The notes under the pieces: generated by a model
Database searches by the model: none
Told to the model about the DNA's origin: nothing
The model's input: the letters and a program-made list of their open reading frames with translations, nothing else
Position numbers and translations under genes: made by a program
Source of the DNA: an uncultured Luminiphilus sp.
GTDB lineage: Bacteria > Pseudomonadota > Gammaproteobacteria > Pseudomonadales > Halieaceae
Length of the DNA: 64,000 bases
Assembly: GCA_943787485.1 (NCBI GenBank)
Contig: CALSMP010000004.1
Location: forward strand, 62,001 to 126,000
Direction: 5' to 3'
Part shown: positions 45,758-56,699 of the stretch, piece after piece
How the letters are laid out: each line of letters opens with the position of its first letter
How positions within the stretch are numbered: the first letter of the stretch is position 1

Positions 45758-47163
45758 ACCAATCGCTCCACGGATTTTGACTTGCTGAGTGACTGAGCGA
45801 GTCGCGCGATGTTGCCCGCTCCCTGCGTTAACAACAGGTCTCCCTCCTGCAGGAGGTGACTCAACACCGGCGGCACTTCGTTAACGCCGCTTACCACGAC
45901 CGGATCTACCAATCCGCGTTGTCTAATCGAGCGCGCCAGAGAACGACTATCCGCACCTGGAATTAGCGCCTCGCCCGCAGGATAAACATCAAGCAGCACC
46001 AAGACTTCGCAGCGGGAAAGCACCGCCACAAAATCATCATAGTGATCGCGGGTTCGGGTGTAGCGATGAGGCTGATACACCATCACCAATCGGCGATCGG
46101 GGAATGCCGCCTCGGCCGCATCTAGGGTAGCCGCCACTTCGGTGGGATGATGCCCGTAATCGTCTACCAAAAGTGCTGTGCCACCCGCCGATTGGATCTC
46201 TCCCATAATGGTAAATCGGCGGCCCACGCCCTCGAAATTGGCAACACCAACACTTATCGAGTCATCAGCCAAGCCAAGTTCCGAGGCGACGGCCACAGCT
46301 GCCGAGGCGTTCAACACATTATGATGCCCCGGCATCGCCAGGGTCAGGGTTAAATCGGCGAGATCCCCTGGGCGACAAACTGTGAACTGGGACTCCAGCC
46401 CGCGCGTTACGATGTCCTTGATGTGATAGTCAGCCTCTTTGTGCTGGCCATAACTGATAAAGCGTCTCGTCATGTGCGGTATGACAGCCCGAACGCCTGG
46501 ATCATCGAGACACATGACTGCGAAACCGTAAAAAGGCAGGTTATGCAAGAACCCGACAAATGCATTCTCGTAGTTCTTGTAATCACTGCCGTAATGCTCC
46601 ATGTGATCGGCTTCGATATTGGTCACCACACTGACCATCGGTAATAGATGAAGGAACGACGCGTCACTCTCGTCCGCCTCAACGATCAGATAACGACCCT
46701 CACCCAAGCCCGCATTGCTGCCCACACGGTTCAAGACGCCTCCCACCACAAAGGTGGGATCCTCTCCCGCTTCGGCGAAAATGGATGCCAGCAAACTGGT
46801 TGTCGTGGTTTTGCCGTGGGTACCTGCCACCGCGATGCCATAACGATGCCGCATAAGCTCTGCCAGCATTTCAGCGCGTGGTACCACAGGAATACGCGCC
46901 GCCTTGGCCGCGACAAGCTCGGGATTGTTCGCTTGAATAGCCCCCGACGTGACCAGCACATCGACCTCTTGCACATAGGCGGAGTCATGCCCGATGTGCA
47001 CCTCGACGCCGAGATCTCGAAGTCGATCGAGCACAGGGCTCTCCTGTAAATCGGAGCCAGCCACTTCATATCCGAGACGCGCAAGCACCTCGGCAATACC
47101 GCTCATCCCGGAGCCACCGATACCCACCATAAAAATTCGGCGAATGCGATCCATCATCGGCAT
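45754..47163 (-). CDS. murC: UDP-N-acetylmuramate--L-alanine ligase MurC
   Basis: A 469-residue Mur ligase that adds L-alanine to UDP-MurNAc. The N-terminal Rossmann motif is [20 protein letters not shown], the P-loop [20 protein letters not shown], and [20 protein letters not shown] and [18 protein letters not shown] lie in the C-terminal domain. The start ATG 47163 lies 10 bp after the murG stop; two further Met codons follow within four residues, so the exact start is uncertain. Confidence 0.96.
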   Translation of the reverse strand: MPMMDRIRRIFMVGIGGSGMSGIAEVLARLGYEVAGSDLQESPVLDRLRDLGVEVHIGHDSAYVQEVDVLVTSGAIQANNPELVAAKAARIPVVPRAEMLAELMRHRYGIAVAGTHGKTTTTSLLASIFAEAGEDPTFVVGGVLNRVGSNAGLGEGRYLIVEADESDASFLHLLPMVSVVTNIEADHMEHYGSDYKNYENAFVGFLHNLPFYGFAVMCLDDPGVRAVIPHMTRRFISYGQHKEADYHIKDIVTRGLESQFTVCRPGDLADLTLTLAMPGHHNVLNASAAVAVASELGLADDSISVGVANFEGVGRRFTIMGEIQSAGGTALLVDDYGHHPTEVAATLDAAEAAFPDRRLVMVYQPHRYTRTRDHYDDFVAVLSRCEVLVLLDVYPAGEALIPGADSRSLARSIRQRGLVDPVVVSGVNEVPPVLSHLLQEGDLLLTQGAGNIARLAQSLSKSKSVERLV

Positions 47164-47173
47164 CGAGGAAGAA

Positions 47174-48274
47174 TTATTGCCGCTCACGGGCCACCTCCTC
47201 GAGTACGTTTGCCACCGACTGAGTGGCACTGTCTGCGGAAACACGACTCGCGGCCAGCGACATTGCTGCCAATCGGCCCGGCGCCTCGAGATAGCCGATC
47301 AAAAAGCCTTCGAGCTCGCCGGTATCAAGACGGGATTGGGGTAGCAGCTGCGCTGCGCCAATATTCGCCAAAGTTTTGGCGTTTGCGGTTTGGTGGTCGT
47401 CAATCGCGTGGGGCAAGGGAATGAGAATAGCCGGCCGCTTCTGGCTCGCCAACTCGCTCACCGTCAGCGCGCCGGCTCGGCAAATAACAAGATCAGCCGC
47501 CGCGTAAGCGCTCTTCATATCGTCGACGAATGGGTGAATTTCCACCGCAGCAAACCGGTTCTCCCAATACGCTTGTCGAGTGGCCTCGAGATGCTGTTCA
47601 CCGCATTGGTGGAATACCTGTATTCGGTTCTTTTGCTCTTCGGTAAAACTACCTAGAGAAACAGGCACACCTCGATTAAGCGGCAAGCTACCCAAACTTC
47701 CGCCAAGCACCAAAACCCGCATCGGACGTTCTGCTGAAAACTCAGCAGGCAACGTCAAACAGTCGCCGCTTTCGAGATTACGACGCAACGGGTTGCCAGT
47801 TAACTCAACCCGCGGCATGTCGGCAAATCCTCCAGGCAGGCCGCAAAGTACTCGGCGAGCCAAGGGGCGCAACCAGCGATTGGTTGTTCCAGGAATTGCA
47901 TTCTGTTCGTGGATTACAAGTGGGCGACGTAACAAAAACGCCGCCAGTCCACCGGGCCCCGCTGCATAACCACCCATACCGAGCACAACGGCGGGCCTCA
48001 GGGCGCGTATCGCGCCTAGCGCCTTAAACAGGGCCACACCCAAACGCAACATGCCCTGAACTCTCCCGAGTACCTGCTTGCCCCGGAGTCCACTCACCGG
48101 CAGTGCGTGCAGGGTAAACAGATGCGCCGGAACAACTTTCGCTTCCAGGCCCCGATCGGTTCCCATCCAATCGACCAGCCAGCCGCGATTGCGCAATTCC
48201 TCTGCGACGGCAAGGGCCGGATAGACATGCCCACCTGTGCCACCCGCCATGATGAGCGCTCTCGGGGAGTCCAT
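47174..48274 (-). CDS. murG: UDP-N-acetylglucosamine--undecaprenyl-PP-MurNAc-pentapeptide transferase MurG
   Basis: A 366-residue GT28 glycosyltransferase that turns lipid I into lipid II on the inner face of the membrane. It has [20 protein letters not shown] at the N-terminus, [18 protein letters not shown] in the middle, and the UDP-GlcNAc-binding [20 protein letters not shown] with [18 protein letters not shown]. The start overlaps the ftsW stop by one base. Confidence 0.96.
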   Translation of the reverse strand: MDSPRALIMAGGTGGHVYPALAVAEELRNRGWLVDWMGTDRGLEAKVVPAHLFTLHALPVSGLRGKQVLGRVQGMLRLGVALFKALGAIRALRPAVVLGMGGYAAGPGGLAAFLLRRPLVIHEQNAIPGTTNRWLRPLARRVLCGLPGGFADMPRVELTGNPLRRNLESGDCLTLPAEFSAERPMRVLVLGGSLGSLPLNRGVPVSLGSFTEEQKNRIQVFHQCGEQHLEATRQAYWENRFAAVEIHPFVDDMKSAYAAADLVICRAGALTVSELASQKRPAILIPLPHAIDDHQTANAKTLANIGAAQLLPQSRLDTGELEGFLIGYLEAPGRLAAMSLAASRVSADSATQSVANVLEEVARERQ

Positions 48275-49419
48275 CAGGAAGCCCCCCGTTCTGCCGGATC
48301 AGCGCGCAGCATCAGCTCGATGCGCAACACCACCGCCAGCATGACGAAACTGACGATAAGGCTGGACCCGCCGTAGCTGATAAAGGGCAAGGTCAAGCCC
48401 TTGGTTGGCAACAGACCTGAACTGACCCCCATGTTGACGAAGGCCTGCCCCGAAAAAATCAAGCCGACGCCATAGCAAACGAACGCAGAGAACGGTTCAC
48501 CCTGACGCTCCGATCGCCACCCAATCTGTAAAATACGGGTGATCAGTAGGCAATAAACCGCGATCAATCCCACTGAACCCACGAGACCGGTCTCTTCCGC
48601 CCAAATCGAAAACACAAAATCTGTGTGTGCCTCGGGCAGATAAAAAAGTTTTTGGATACTGTTTCCCAAGCCCACGCCCAACCACTCACCACGACCAAAC
48701 GCGATAAGCGACTGAATCAGTTGAAAGCCGGATCCGTAGGGGTCTTGCCAAGGGTCGGTGTAAGCCGTTAATCGAGCTAGTCGATAGGGGGCGCTAAAGA
48801 TCATGACGGCCAAACCGCCCACGGCGACACCGATCAACAGGAGCACATAGTGCAAACGCGCACCTGCTAGAAAAAGCATACCAAAAACGGTGCCGGCACA
48901 AATTACCGTGGCGCCAAAATCGGGTTCGAGCAGCAACAACAGCGCGACAAACGCCAACACCATGACGGGTTTCGCGAGACCGTGCCAGTGAGTTTTGACC
49001 GCTTCAGTGTGGCGTACCAAAAAGCCGGCCAGGTATAACACCAGCGCAAACTTCATGAATTCCGAAGGCTGTAAGGTCAAGGGCCCCATCGGCAACCAAC
49101 GCTGGCTGCCATTCACATTACGACCAATGCCAGGCACCAACACCAAAAGCAGTAATACAAAGGCCAGCAATAGCCAGAGGCCTGAAGTCCGTTGCCACAA
49201 TTCCAGCGGGATACGGTAAGCCACCATTGCTGCGGCAAGGGCCATCAGCAAATACAAGCCGTGCCGCAAAGTGTGGTGCCATGGATTGCCGAAGTGCCAG
49301 TCGCTGTATTCGATAGACGCCGAGGCGATGGCGACAAGACCGATACACATCAGCCCACACGCCGTAGCTAGCAGCACGGGGTCCGCACGATAGGATTGCG
49401 GAGCTATAAACGCGGTCAT
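48274..49419 (-). CDS. ftsW: Lipid II polymerase FtsW (SEDS family)
   Basis: A 381-residue polytopic SEDS glycosyltransferase that polymerises septal peptidoglycan with FtsI. About ten transmembrane segments; motifs are GIGRNVNGSQRWLPMGPLTL with QPSEFMKF, LLEPDFGATVI with the catalytic Asp, EAHTDFVFSIWAEETGLVGS, and GLLPTKGLTLPFISYGGSSL at the end. The ATG at 49419 overlaps the murD stop (ATGA); an in-frame ATG five codons upstream lies inside murD. Confidence 0.96.
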   Translation of the reverse strand: MTAFIAPQSYRADPVLLATACGLMCIGLVAIASASIEYSDWHFGNPWHHTLRHGLYLLMALAAAMVAYRIPLELWQRTSGLWLLLAFVLLLLVLVPGIGRNVNGSQRWLPMGPLTLQPSEFMKFALVLYLAGFLVRHTEAVKTHWHGLAKPVMVLAFVALLLLLEPDFGATVICAGTVFGMLFLAGARLHYVLLLIGVAVGGLAVMIFSAPYRLARLTAYTDPWQDPYGSGFQLIQSLIAFGRGEWLGVGLGNSIQKLFYLPEAHTDFVFSIWAEETGLVGSVGLIAVYCLLITRILQIGWRSERQGEPFSAFVCYGVGLIFSGQAFVNMGVSSGLLPTKGLTLPFISYGGSSLIVSFVMLAVVLRIELMLRADPAERGAS

Positions 49420-50777
49420 GCCGCCACCCCACAAGAAGTCAGTACCGCCGATCGAAAGGCTTCGCCGCGGGCGGCGTAACCTGGGAACATATCGAAGCTG
49501 GCACAGGCGGGCGATAGCAATACAACGTCACCAGACTCAGCGGTGCCGGCAGCCCGCGCGACAGCATCCTCAAGGGTAGACGCCCGGTTGACGGGCACCA
49601 CATGACCCAAAGCTAGCTCCAAGTCCCGAGCCGCCTCACCCAGGGTAATAACGCGGCGACAATGCGTTTTCACGGCAGGTGCCAGTCCCGAAAAATCCTG
49701 CTGTTTGCCCTGCCCGCCCAGAATAAGCACGACGTCCTGAATGCCACCGAGTCCCTCTAATGCGGCGATACATGCCCCAACGTTGGTGCCTTTGCTATCG
49801 TTAATCCAGCGCACGCCGTCGGCATCGGCGACCAGCTCACAGCGGTGCGGCAGTCCCTTAAAATCAAGCATCCCACTGACGAGACCATCGACGGGCAGCT
49901 GCAGGGCGGTGCCAACGGCAAGAGCAGCCAGTGCATTGTTCACGTTGTGCGCTCCGTGAATACGGAGCGCATCAACTGCAACCACGGGATCAAAGCCAAA
50001 ACAAATTGTTGGTCGGCCCTCTACATCCCGGATACCCCACTCTTTCAAGTCGGGCTCACCCGGACGCCAGACCACGACGTCTACCGGAGCCTCGAGCAGC
50101 GGTTGGGTGAGTGGATCGCTGCGATTGACCACGACCGCTTTGGCCCCACGAAAAATCATGTGCTTCGCGAGATGGTATTTCGGGAGCGAACCATGGCGAT
50201 CGAGATGATCTTCGGTAACGTTAAGCACCGTCGCCACCGCTAGATGCAAAGGCTCTGATCGCTCCAGCTGAAAACTTGATAGCTCCAGAACATAGCAGTC
50301 CACATTTTCATCTACGATATTAAGCGCGGGGGTACCAATATTCCCACCTAGACCCACCTGCTTACCGCAGGCGGCGATCATCTGCGCGAGTAACGCCGCC
50401 ACCGTCGATTTGCCATTGGACCCTGTAATACCAACCACGGGCGCCGTGACCTCTGCTGCAAACAAATCGATATCGCCGAGAATTCGCGCTCCGGCTTCCC
50501 GCGCCAGTGCAACCCATGGATGCTCCAACGAGATCCCCGGGCTCACCACAAGCTCTGTCAAAGACCCCATAAGTTCGGGGACTTTATCCGCGCTAACGAG
50601 ACGGTCCGGGCTACCCACTGCCTCTAATACGTCAGGGGCACTCAACTGTTCAGACCGGGTATCCGTCGCCAAAAACGGTATATCGTGCGTCACGAACCAG
50701 CGTGCAACGGACCTGCCGGTCTCTCCCAGTCCAAGGATCATGCGCGATGTGCTGCTGGCAAGAACTGAACCCATCAT
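49416..50777 (-). CDS. murD: UDP-N-acetylmuramoyl-L-alanine--D-glutamate ligase MurD
   Basis: A 453-residue Mur ligase adding D-glutamate. The N-terminal motif is MILGLGETGRSVARWF, the P-loop VVGITGSNGKSTVAALLAQM, and ALEGLGGIQDVVLILGG and LLSPACASFDMFPGYAARGE mark the C-terminal domain. Several starts crowd together (GTG 50780, ATG 50777, ATG 50774) just after the mraY stop; ATG 50777 is given, but 50774 has better spacing from GAGG. Confidence 0.95.
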   Translation of the reverse strand: MMGSVLASSTSRMILGLGETGRSVARWFVTHDIPFLATDTRSEQLSAPDVLEAVGSPDRLVSADKVPELMGSLTELVVSPGISLEHPWVALAREAGARILGDIDLFAAEVTAPVVGITGSNGKSTVAALLAQMIAACGKQVGLGGNIGTPALNIVDENVDCYVLELSSFQLERSEPLHLAVATVLNVTEDHLDRHGSLPKYHLAKHMIFRGAKAVVVNRSDPLTQPLLEAPVDVVVWRPGEPDLKEWGIRDVEGRPTICFGFDPVVAVDALRIHGAHNVNNALAALAVGTALQLPVDGLVSGMLDFKGLPHRCELVADADGVRWINDSKGTNVGACIAALEGLGGIQDVVLILGGQGKQQDFSGLAPAVKTHCRRVITLGEAARDLELALGHVVPVNRASTLEDAVARAAGTAESGDVVLLSPACASFDMFPGYAARGEAFRSAVLTSCGVAA

Positions 50778-50781
50778 CACC

Positions 50782-51864
50782 TCACCGCAACTTCAATGTG
50801 GCCAAGCCAAAGAGCACCAGCATGACGGTGATAATCCAGAAGCGAACAATCACGCGCGGCTCGGGCCAGCCTTTCAATTCAAAGTGATGGTGAATCGGCG
50901 CCATTCGGAACACCCGCTTGCCGCGGGTTTTAAACGACGCCACCTGGATAATGACGGAAATGGTTTCGACAACAAAAATGCCCCCCATGATGAAGAGAAC
51001 AATTTCGTGCCTAATAACGACAGCGACCACACCGAGCGCAGCGCCAAGCGCCAGAGCGCCGACGTCGCCCATAAAAACCATCGCCGGATAGGTGTTGAAC
51101 CAGAGAAAACCCAGGCCCGCTCCCGCGATGGCGCCACAGAAAATGACTAACTCTCCAGCACCGGCTAAGTAGGGTATATGAAGGTAGTCGGCAAAAAAGG
51201 TGTGACCGGTTAGATAGGCGATCGTCCCGAGCCCAGTCGCAACCATAACCGTCGGCAGGATAGCCAAACCGTCGAGACCATCTGTTAAGTTAACTGCATT
51301 ACTCGACCCAACAATGACAAGATAGCTGAAGGGAATAAACAGAAGACCCAAGGGAATTGCAACGTCCTTAAAAAAGGGAACATAAAGTGTGGTCTCGGCG
51401 GGATTCTCGGCTGACATAAATAAGAAGCTTGCTGCGGCAAAACCAACCAGCGACTGCCAAAAATATTTCCACTTAGCAGGCAGGCCTCGGGAATCTTTTT
51501 CCACCACTTTGCGGTAATCATCGAACCAGCCGATAGCGCCGAACGCCACTGTTGTGATCACCGCCACCCACAGGTAGCGACTGTCCAACTGCCCCCACAG
51601 CAGACTACCGGCAACAATGGCGACGATAATCAGCGCGCCGCCCATTGTTGGAGTCCCCGACTTAACGAGGTGGGTCTCGGGACCATCGGTTCGGACGGCC
51701 TGACCGATCTGAAGAGAATCGAGGTAGCGTATGACGCGAGGACCTATAAGGAGAGAAATGAGCAACGCGGTTATGGCCGCGAGAATTCCGCGCAGCGTGA
51801 TGTACTGAAATACAGTGAAGCCGGAGTCGAGGGTCTCCAGTTGCGCCATTAACCAAGTCAGCAT
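50782..51864 (-). CDS. mraY: Phospho-N-acetylmuramoyl-pentapeptide transferase MraY
   Basis: A 360-residue membrane enzyme that makes lipid I. About ten transmembrane helices. Catalytic motifs are [38 protein letters not shown] (Asp-Asp pair), [19 protein letters not shown], and [20 protein letters not shown] (HHH motif). It lies two bases after the murF stop. Length is exactly that of the family. Confidence 0.97.
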   Translation of the reverse strand: MLTWLMAQLETLDSGFTVFQYITLRGILAAITALLISLLIGPRVIRYLDSLQIGQAVRTDGPETHLVKSGTPTMGGALIIVAIVAGSLLWGQLDSRYLWVAVITTVAFGAIGWFDDYRKVVEKDSRGLPAKWKYFWQSLVGFAAASFLFMSAENPAETTLYVPFFKDVAIPLGLLFIPFSYLVIVGSSNAVNLTDGLDGLAILPTVMVATGLGTIAYLTGHTFFADYLHIPYLAGAGELVIFCGAIAGAGLGFLWFNTYPAMVFMGDVGALALGAALGVVAVVIRHEIVLFIMGGIFVVETISVIIQVASFKTRGKRVFRMAPIHHHFELKGWPEPRVIVRFWIITVMLVLFGLATLKLR

Positions 51865-51866
51865 GG

Positions 51867-53231
51867 CTACCCCCCCACCCTGTTAACGATGCCCTGAACG
51901 ACCGAATCCAGCAGCGCGCCTCGAGATCCCTTCACGAGTACCGTCGCTCCGCGATCAATGGCAGGAAGCTGATCCAGAAAGGCTTCATTGCTAGCAAAAG
52001 CAAGCCCGCCGCGACCGAAAGAGCCTAGCGCCGGACGCGCCAGCTCACCGATCACCCACAAGCCATCAAGCTGTTTTTCCTTGGCATAACGTCCAATGTC
52101 TGCGTGAAACACGGCGCTATCTGGCCCTAATTCGAGCATTGAGCCAAGCACCAGGTAACGCGGTCCACCGCAGCAGGCAAGCACATCAATCGCCGCCTTC
52201 ACCGCCATGGGATTAGCGTTGTAGCAGTCGTCTACCAGCGTGATGTCGTTGCCAAGAAGCAGCGGCTGACCACGCCCAACTGCAGGCTTTACCGAGGACA
52301 ATCCGCGAGTGATCGCTGACTGACTAATCCCCAGCGCAAAGGCCACTGCCACCGCCGCGAGCGCGTTCATCACTCCCTGCTGACCGGGAAGATGAAGTGC
52401 CAACTTCATAGCACCCAGCGGCGTGCTCACTTTTAGCTGACTGCCGGAGAAGCCGCTATAACTGACGTCCACTGCGCGAACATCAACCTGCTCGGAGAGG
52501 CCAAAGGTGATAATCCGCGCATCACCTGCTCGCCGTCGCCGATCCTCAGCCCAGGGCTCATCCCCGTTAAAAATAGCGGCGCCCTGAGTAGGAAGATCCG
52601 CCAGAATGGCGCTTTTTGTCTCTGCAATGTCATCGACGCTGGCGTAATGCGCAAGATGCGCGGCCGACACATTGAGCAATACACCGAGGGTGGGGCGCAC
52701 TATTTTTTGCAACCTGGCGATGTCACCGGGTTTGCCCGCCCCCATTTCAATCACAGCAAATTCTGTCGACGGCTTGAGCTTTGCCAAGGTAAGTGGCACA
52801 CCCAGCTCATTATTTTGGTTGCCCTCTGTCGCTATGACCGCACCTGCTTCAGCAAGCACCGCCGCAATCAGATTCTTGGCCGTGGTTTTTCCCGCGCTTC
52901 CGGTAATGCCGATGACGTTACCGCCAAAAGCTTCTCTCGCCATTGCACCAAAATCAGCGACGCCAGACTCCACGTCATTGACGATAATTTGGGGTAACTC
53001 GTGTTCGACTGGGTGACTTACCAACGCGGCCGCAGCACCAACATTGGCCGCCGCTCCGATATAGTCATGACCATCCACCCGAGTGCCGCGAATAGCGGCA
53101 AACAGGTCGCCTGGTCGAACCTGGCGGCTATCGATCGCCAGACCACTCAAGCGAATATCCTGGTCAGGCTGCTGCAGAAACGCACCACCACAGCGCTGCA
53201 CAAAGTCCATTGCAGATGCCGACGCATTCAT
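51867..53231 (-). CDS. murF: UDP-N-acetylmuramoyl-tripeptide--D-alanyl-D-alanine ligase MurF
   Basis: A 454-residue Mur ligase that adds D-Ala-D-Ala to complete the pentapeptide. The P-loop is [23 protein letters not shown]-like [13 protein letters not shown] follows; [19 protein letters not shown] is the MurF signature and VLVKGSRG lies near the C-terminus. It overlaps murE by one base and is followed by mraY. Confidence 0.95.
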   Translation of the reverse strand: MNASASAMDFVQRCGGAFLQQPDQDIRLSGLAIDSRQVRPGDLFAAIRGTRVDGHDYIGAAANVGAAAALVSHPVEHELPQIIVNDVESGVADFGAMAREAFGGNVIGITGSAGKTTAKNLIAAVLAEAGAVIATEGNQNNELGVPLTLAKLKPSTEFAVIEMGAGKPGDIARLQKIVRPTLGVLLNVSAAHLAHYASVDDIAETKSAILADLPTQGAAIFNGDEPWAEDRRRRAGDARIITFGLSEQVDVRAVDVSYSGFSGSQLKVSTPLGAMKLALHLPGQQGVMNALAAVAVAFALGISQSAITRGLSSVKPAVGRGQPLLLGNDITLVDDCYNANPMAVKAAIDVLACCGGPRYLVLGSMLELGPDSAVFHADIGRYAKEKQLDGLWVIGELARPALGSFGRGGLAFASNEAFLDQLPAIDRGATVLVKGSRGALLDSVVQGIVNRVGG

Positions 53232-54691
53232 TACACCAACTCCCTGTGCTTAAACCAGGTTTCAATGACCTCGCGATCACAGAAGGGAATTCGCCGACCA
53301 GCTACTTCCTGATATTGCTCGTGCCCCTTACCGGCCACTAATACAGTGTCGTCTGGCAACGCCATCTCCAAGGCGCGAACAATTCCTTTGGCTCGGTCAC
53401 TGATACGCACGCCGCTCTGACCGACTCCCGCCAAAACCTCATCGATAATCGTCTCGGGGTCCTCGCTGCGCGGGTTATCCGAAGTCACAATCACCGCATC
53501 GGCCAACCGGTTCGCTATAGCGCCCATTTGAGGCCGCTTGCCGCGGTCGCGGTCACCCCCACAGCCAAAAACCACCAACAACCGCCCCTTTAACTCAGGC
53601 CTCAACGCACTCAACGTTCGCTCGAGTGCGTCGGGGGTATGCGCGTAATCGAGAAAGACATGGGGACCCGAGGGCGAGCCGACGGACTCGAGGCGACCTG
53701 TAACCGCAGTGACCTCTTGAGCTGCCTCGAACACCTGCGCAGCGGGAAGGCCCAGTCCCTGAACGATCGTAATCGCCGCGGCGAGGTTGAAGGCGTTAAA
53801 GTCACCGCTTAATTGACTGGTAATGTCAGCGACGCCGTAGGGATTGACTAATTTAAACGTGGTCGGCTGCTTACCCACTATTTCGATGAATACGTCGGCT
53901 TCTTTATCCTTGGTGGATACAGCGAGCGAGCGCTCAGGTAGCAGATCACCAATACGTCTCGCAACCGCGTCGTCGGCGTTATAAATTGCCTGCTGCAGGT
54001 CAAATTGCGTGAACAGCTTGAGCTTGGCCGCGGCGTAATCATCTTCTGAGCCGTGGTAATCGAGATGGTCGCGAGACAGATTAGTAAAGACCGCGGTATT
54101 GATGCTGAGGCCCTGTAATCGACCCTGATCCAGCGCATGTGACGAGGCTTCCAAGGCCACGTAGTGAACGTTTGCCTCCACCCAGCGCGCTAACTGGCGG
54201 TTGATGGAAATAATGTCGGGGGTTGTGTTGGTCGTCTCCACAACAGCGCTATCAGTGCGGGCTCCGAGGGTGCCTATACTGCCCGCCTTGTGGCCCAGTA
54301 ATCGCAACAACTGACAAACAAAGTCGACGACGGAAGTCTTGCCATTAGTCCCTGTTACCGCGACAACGGACATGCTGGCACTCGGTCGCTTATAGAATCG
54401 CTGGACGATCTGGGGTAAATCAGCCCTCAGGCCCTGATAAGGAATTACCCTTTTGTCTGGGTGCCCCATGCCATCGGCCTCAGCGAGAACCGCAGAAGCA
54501 CCTCTCGACAGCACGTCGTCAATAAACTGCCTACCGTCGGCGGTACGGCCCGGTACCGCAACGAAAAGCTCTCCCGAGGACAGTTCTCTGCTATCTAGCG
54601 TCATATCGGTCGGCACAACGCCCGCGAGGTGTGTTGGGCAGGCTGGCAGCAAGGCGCCAAGACTGGGTCTTGTTGGGCTCGACAAATTCAT
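53231..54691 (-). CDS. murE: UDP-N-acetylmuramoyl-L-alanyl-D-glutamate--2,6-diaminopimelate ligase MurE
   Basis: A 486-residue Mur ligase. The P-loop is VVAVTGTNGKTSVVDFVCQL; ATRNTTPD-like ETTNTTPDI and EASSHALDQGRLQGLSINTA follow. The acceptor-binding motif is DNPR (VIVTSDNPRSEDPETIIDEV), which selects meso-diaminopimelate over lysine and indicates a Gram-negative type peptidoglycan. It overlaps ftsI by 4 bp (ATGA). Confidence 0.96.
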   Translation of the reverse strand: MNLSSPTRPSLGALLPACPTHLAGVVPTDMTLDSRELSSGELFVAVPGRTADGRQFIDDVLSRGASAVLAEADGMGHPDKRVIPYQGLRADLPQIVQRFYKRPSASMSVVAVTGTNGKTSVVDFVCQLLRLLGHKAGSIGTLGARTDSAVVETTNTTPDIISINRQLARWVEANVHYVALEASSHALDQGRLQGLSINTAVFTNLSRDHLDYHGSEDDYAAAKLKLFTQFDLQQAIYNADDAVARRIGDLLPERSLAVSTKDKEADVFIEIVGKQPTTFKLVNPYGVADITSQLSGDFNAFNLAAAITIVQGLGLPAAQVFEAAQEVTAVTGRLESVGSPSGPHVFLDYAHTPDALERTLSALRPELKGRLLVVFGCGGDRDRGKRPQMGAIANRLADAVIVTSDNPRSEDPETIIDEVLAGVGQSGVRISDRAKGIVRALEMALPDDTVLVAGKGHEQYQEVAGRRIPFCDREVIETWFKHRELV

Positions 54692-56418
54692 GCGCCACCG
54701 CCAAGACCAACAAGTTGCGTGCCTGCTTCTTCGGTCAGGGGTAGGGCATTATGTAACCGAAGCACACCATCGGTAATCGCCGAGTAGATAGGTGCGGCTG
54801 CCGCTCCGCCGCCGTAATTATCGCCCTTTGGCTGATCGACAATAATAGCCGTCACGAATCGCGGGTTTTCGATTGGTGCCACCCCAACAAAAAGCGCGAC
54901 ATATTGATCGTCGAGATAGCCCGACTTGCCGACCTTGTGCACGGTGCCAGTCTTTCCGCCTACGCTGAATCCGTCGACCCTCGCTTTTTGTGCTGTACCC
55001 TCGGTGCCGGTGACCCGATTGAGAACCGCTAGCACTTGTTGCGCGATCTGCGGACTGACTACCTGCCGGAACTCAACGGTCTGAGTGTCCGATCTTTTGA
55101 TCAACGTGAGTGGAACCTGCCGGCCTTGATTGGCGAAAACCGTGTAGGCGTGGGCTATTTGTAGTGGTGTTGCCGTCAGGCCATAACCAAAAGCAAGGGT
55201 AACCTTCTCGATATCACTCCAGCGGTCACGGCTAGGCAAACTACCCGAGCGCTCTCCGGGGAAACCAATACTGGAAGGCTCGCCCAAGCCAAAGCGCTGG
55301 AAAACATCGAGAATAGGTTCGTGACCAATCTGCTGGGCAATTTTGGTGACACCTACCTGGCTCGATTTTTCAATAACCCGGGAGACCGTGATCTCACCGT
55401 AATTTCGGGGGTCCGGGAGCACCTTTCGCCCGACCTGAATGCGCCCCGGCGAGGTATCGATCAAGGTGTCGATCGTGAACGCTCCCGTCTCGAGAGCCGC
55501 GACCAACGTCAATGGTTTCATCGTCGAGCCGGGCTCAAACACGTCGGTCACCACGCGGTTGCGGGTGGCGGCATAGTCGAACCCGTTGCGGCTGTTTGGA
55601 TTGAAAACCGGATGATTGGTCATCGCGAGGATTTCGCCGGTGCGCGCATCCAGCGTGACTGCAGCACCGGCGTTTGCCCCCGTTTCCACCATGGCTCGCT
55701 GGAGCACGCGATGCTGTAGATATTGCAAACGAAGGTCTATGGACAGCGCCAGCGGCTTGCCCGATTGCGCCTGCTCAATCACGCCAATGTTGCGAATAGC
55801 GTCCCCATGCAGATCCTTCAGGTAACGCTTTTTACCCGTCTGTCCGCGCAACCAGTCGTTGTAGGCAAGCTCGATGCCGGATATACCTTCCCCATCCACG
55901 TTAGTTAAGCCAACCAGCTGAGATGCCACTTCGCCAGCGGGGTAAAAGCGTCGATATTCACGCTCCCCATGAACACCGGAAAGTCCGAGATCAAGAATGG
56001 CTCGGGCTTGCTCTGGGGTCTGATGGCGAGCGAGATACATGAACTGCTTATCGGCGTACAGCTTTATGCGTTCGCTCAATGCCGAGGCGGAGGCGCCCAG
56101 TACCGGGGCCAGGCGTTCTATTTCAGCGGGGTCTGTCAGCAACTGCGGATTCGCCCAAATTGATACAACCGGGGTGCTGACAGCCAAAGGCTGCCCTCGA
56201 CGGTCGGTGACAAGGCCACGATACGCGGGAATTTCGGATGTCCTGATCGTCCGCATCGCTCCCTGTTGTTGGAGAAATCGTGCACCTCTGTCCTGATCGA
56301 CCACCTGTAGAATGACCAGTCGTGAAATCAGCATGCCGAATAAGATAAGTAGACAGAGCGCGACTACTGCCAGCCGCCACAGCGTTGGGGAGGTGACTTT
56401 TGCTCGTCCGCCGCTCAC
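54688..56418 (-). CDS. ftsI: Peptidoglycan D,D-transpeptidase FtsI (PBP3)
   Basis: The septal transpeptidase, 576 residues from the GTG at 56418, which overlaps the ftsL stop (GTGA) and has GGAG 7 bases upstream; longer in-frame starts lie inside ftsL. One N-terminal transmembrane helix (WRLAVVALCLLILFGMLIS) is followed by the pedestal and the transpeptidase domain. Active-site motifs: SxxK as EPGSTMKPLTLV, KTG as VGGKTGTVHK, and the SxN position reads KSSQVGVTK, so the usual Asn is Gln. The last point is unusual and is confirmed by the codon CAG. All other features are those of a functional PBP3. Confidence 0.95.
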   Translation of the reverse strand: MSGGRAKVTSPTLWRLAVVALCLLILFGMLISRLVILQVVDQDRGARFLQQQGAMRTIRTSEIPAYRGLVTDRRGQPLAVSTPVVSIWANPQLLTDPAEIERLAPVLGASASALSERIKLYADKQFMYLARHQTPEQARAILDLGLSGVHGEREYRRFYPAGEVASQLVGLTNVDGEGISGIELAYNDWLRGQTGKKRYLKDLHGDAIRNIGVIEQAQSGKPLALSIDLRLQYLQHRVLQRAMVETGANAGAAVTLDARTGEILAMTNHPVFNPNSRNGFDYAATRNRVVTDVFEPGSTMKPLTLVAALETGAFTIDTLIDTSPGRIQVGRKVLPDPRNYGEITVSRVIEKSSQVGVTKIAQQIGHEPILDVFQRFGLGEPSSIGFPGERSGSLPSRDRWSDIEKVTLAFGYGLTATPLQIAHAYTVFANQGRQVPLTLIKRSDTQTVEFRQVVSPQIAQQVLAVLNRVTGTEGTAQKARVDGFSVGGKTGTVHKVGKSGYLDDQYVALFVGVAPIENPRFVTAIIVDQPKGDNYGGGAAAAPIYSAITDGVLRLHNALPLTEEAGTQLVGLGGGA

Positions 56419-56699
56419 CGCAACGCTCCACCAAATCCATGCAAAACACGCTCCATGGACAGCGCCGGCGCGCTCATGGCAAGGTCTTCTTGCGCAATGC
56501 TGATAACGCGATGTGGACTGGCCAGCGTGCTTTGCTCCAATAAGAGCCGGCTGTAATCCTCCTGTAGCTGCCACTGACCGTATTCGACCTGCTGCTGCCG
56601 GGAGTAGAGCTCTCTCACCACATGGGATGAATAAACCACCCCGAGCGCAGAGGCCACGACCGCGACAACTAGGCAGGCAATAACAGACCTTGAAGTCAT
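56415..56699 (-). CDS. ftsL: Cell division protein FtsL
   Basis: A 94-residue bitopic membrane protein that forms a complex with FtsB and FtsQ and activates FtsWI. One N-terminal transmembrane helix (SVIACLVVAVVASALGVVYS) is followed by a periplasmic coiled coil (ELYSRQQQVEYGQWQLQEDY, then SRLLLEQSTLASPHRV), the typical FtsL layout. It overlaps rsmH upstream and ftsI downstream by 4 bp each. Confidence 0.92.
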   Translation of the reverse strand: MTSRSVIACLVVAVVASALGVVYSSHVVRELYSRQQQVEYGQWQLQEDYSRLLLEQSTLASPHRVISIAQEDLAMSAPALSMERVLHGFGGALR

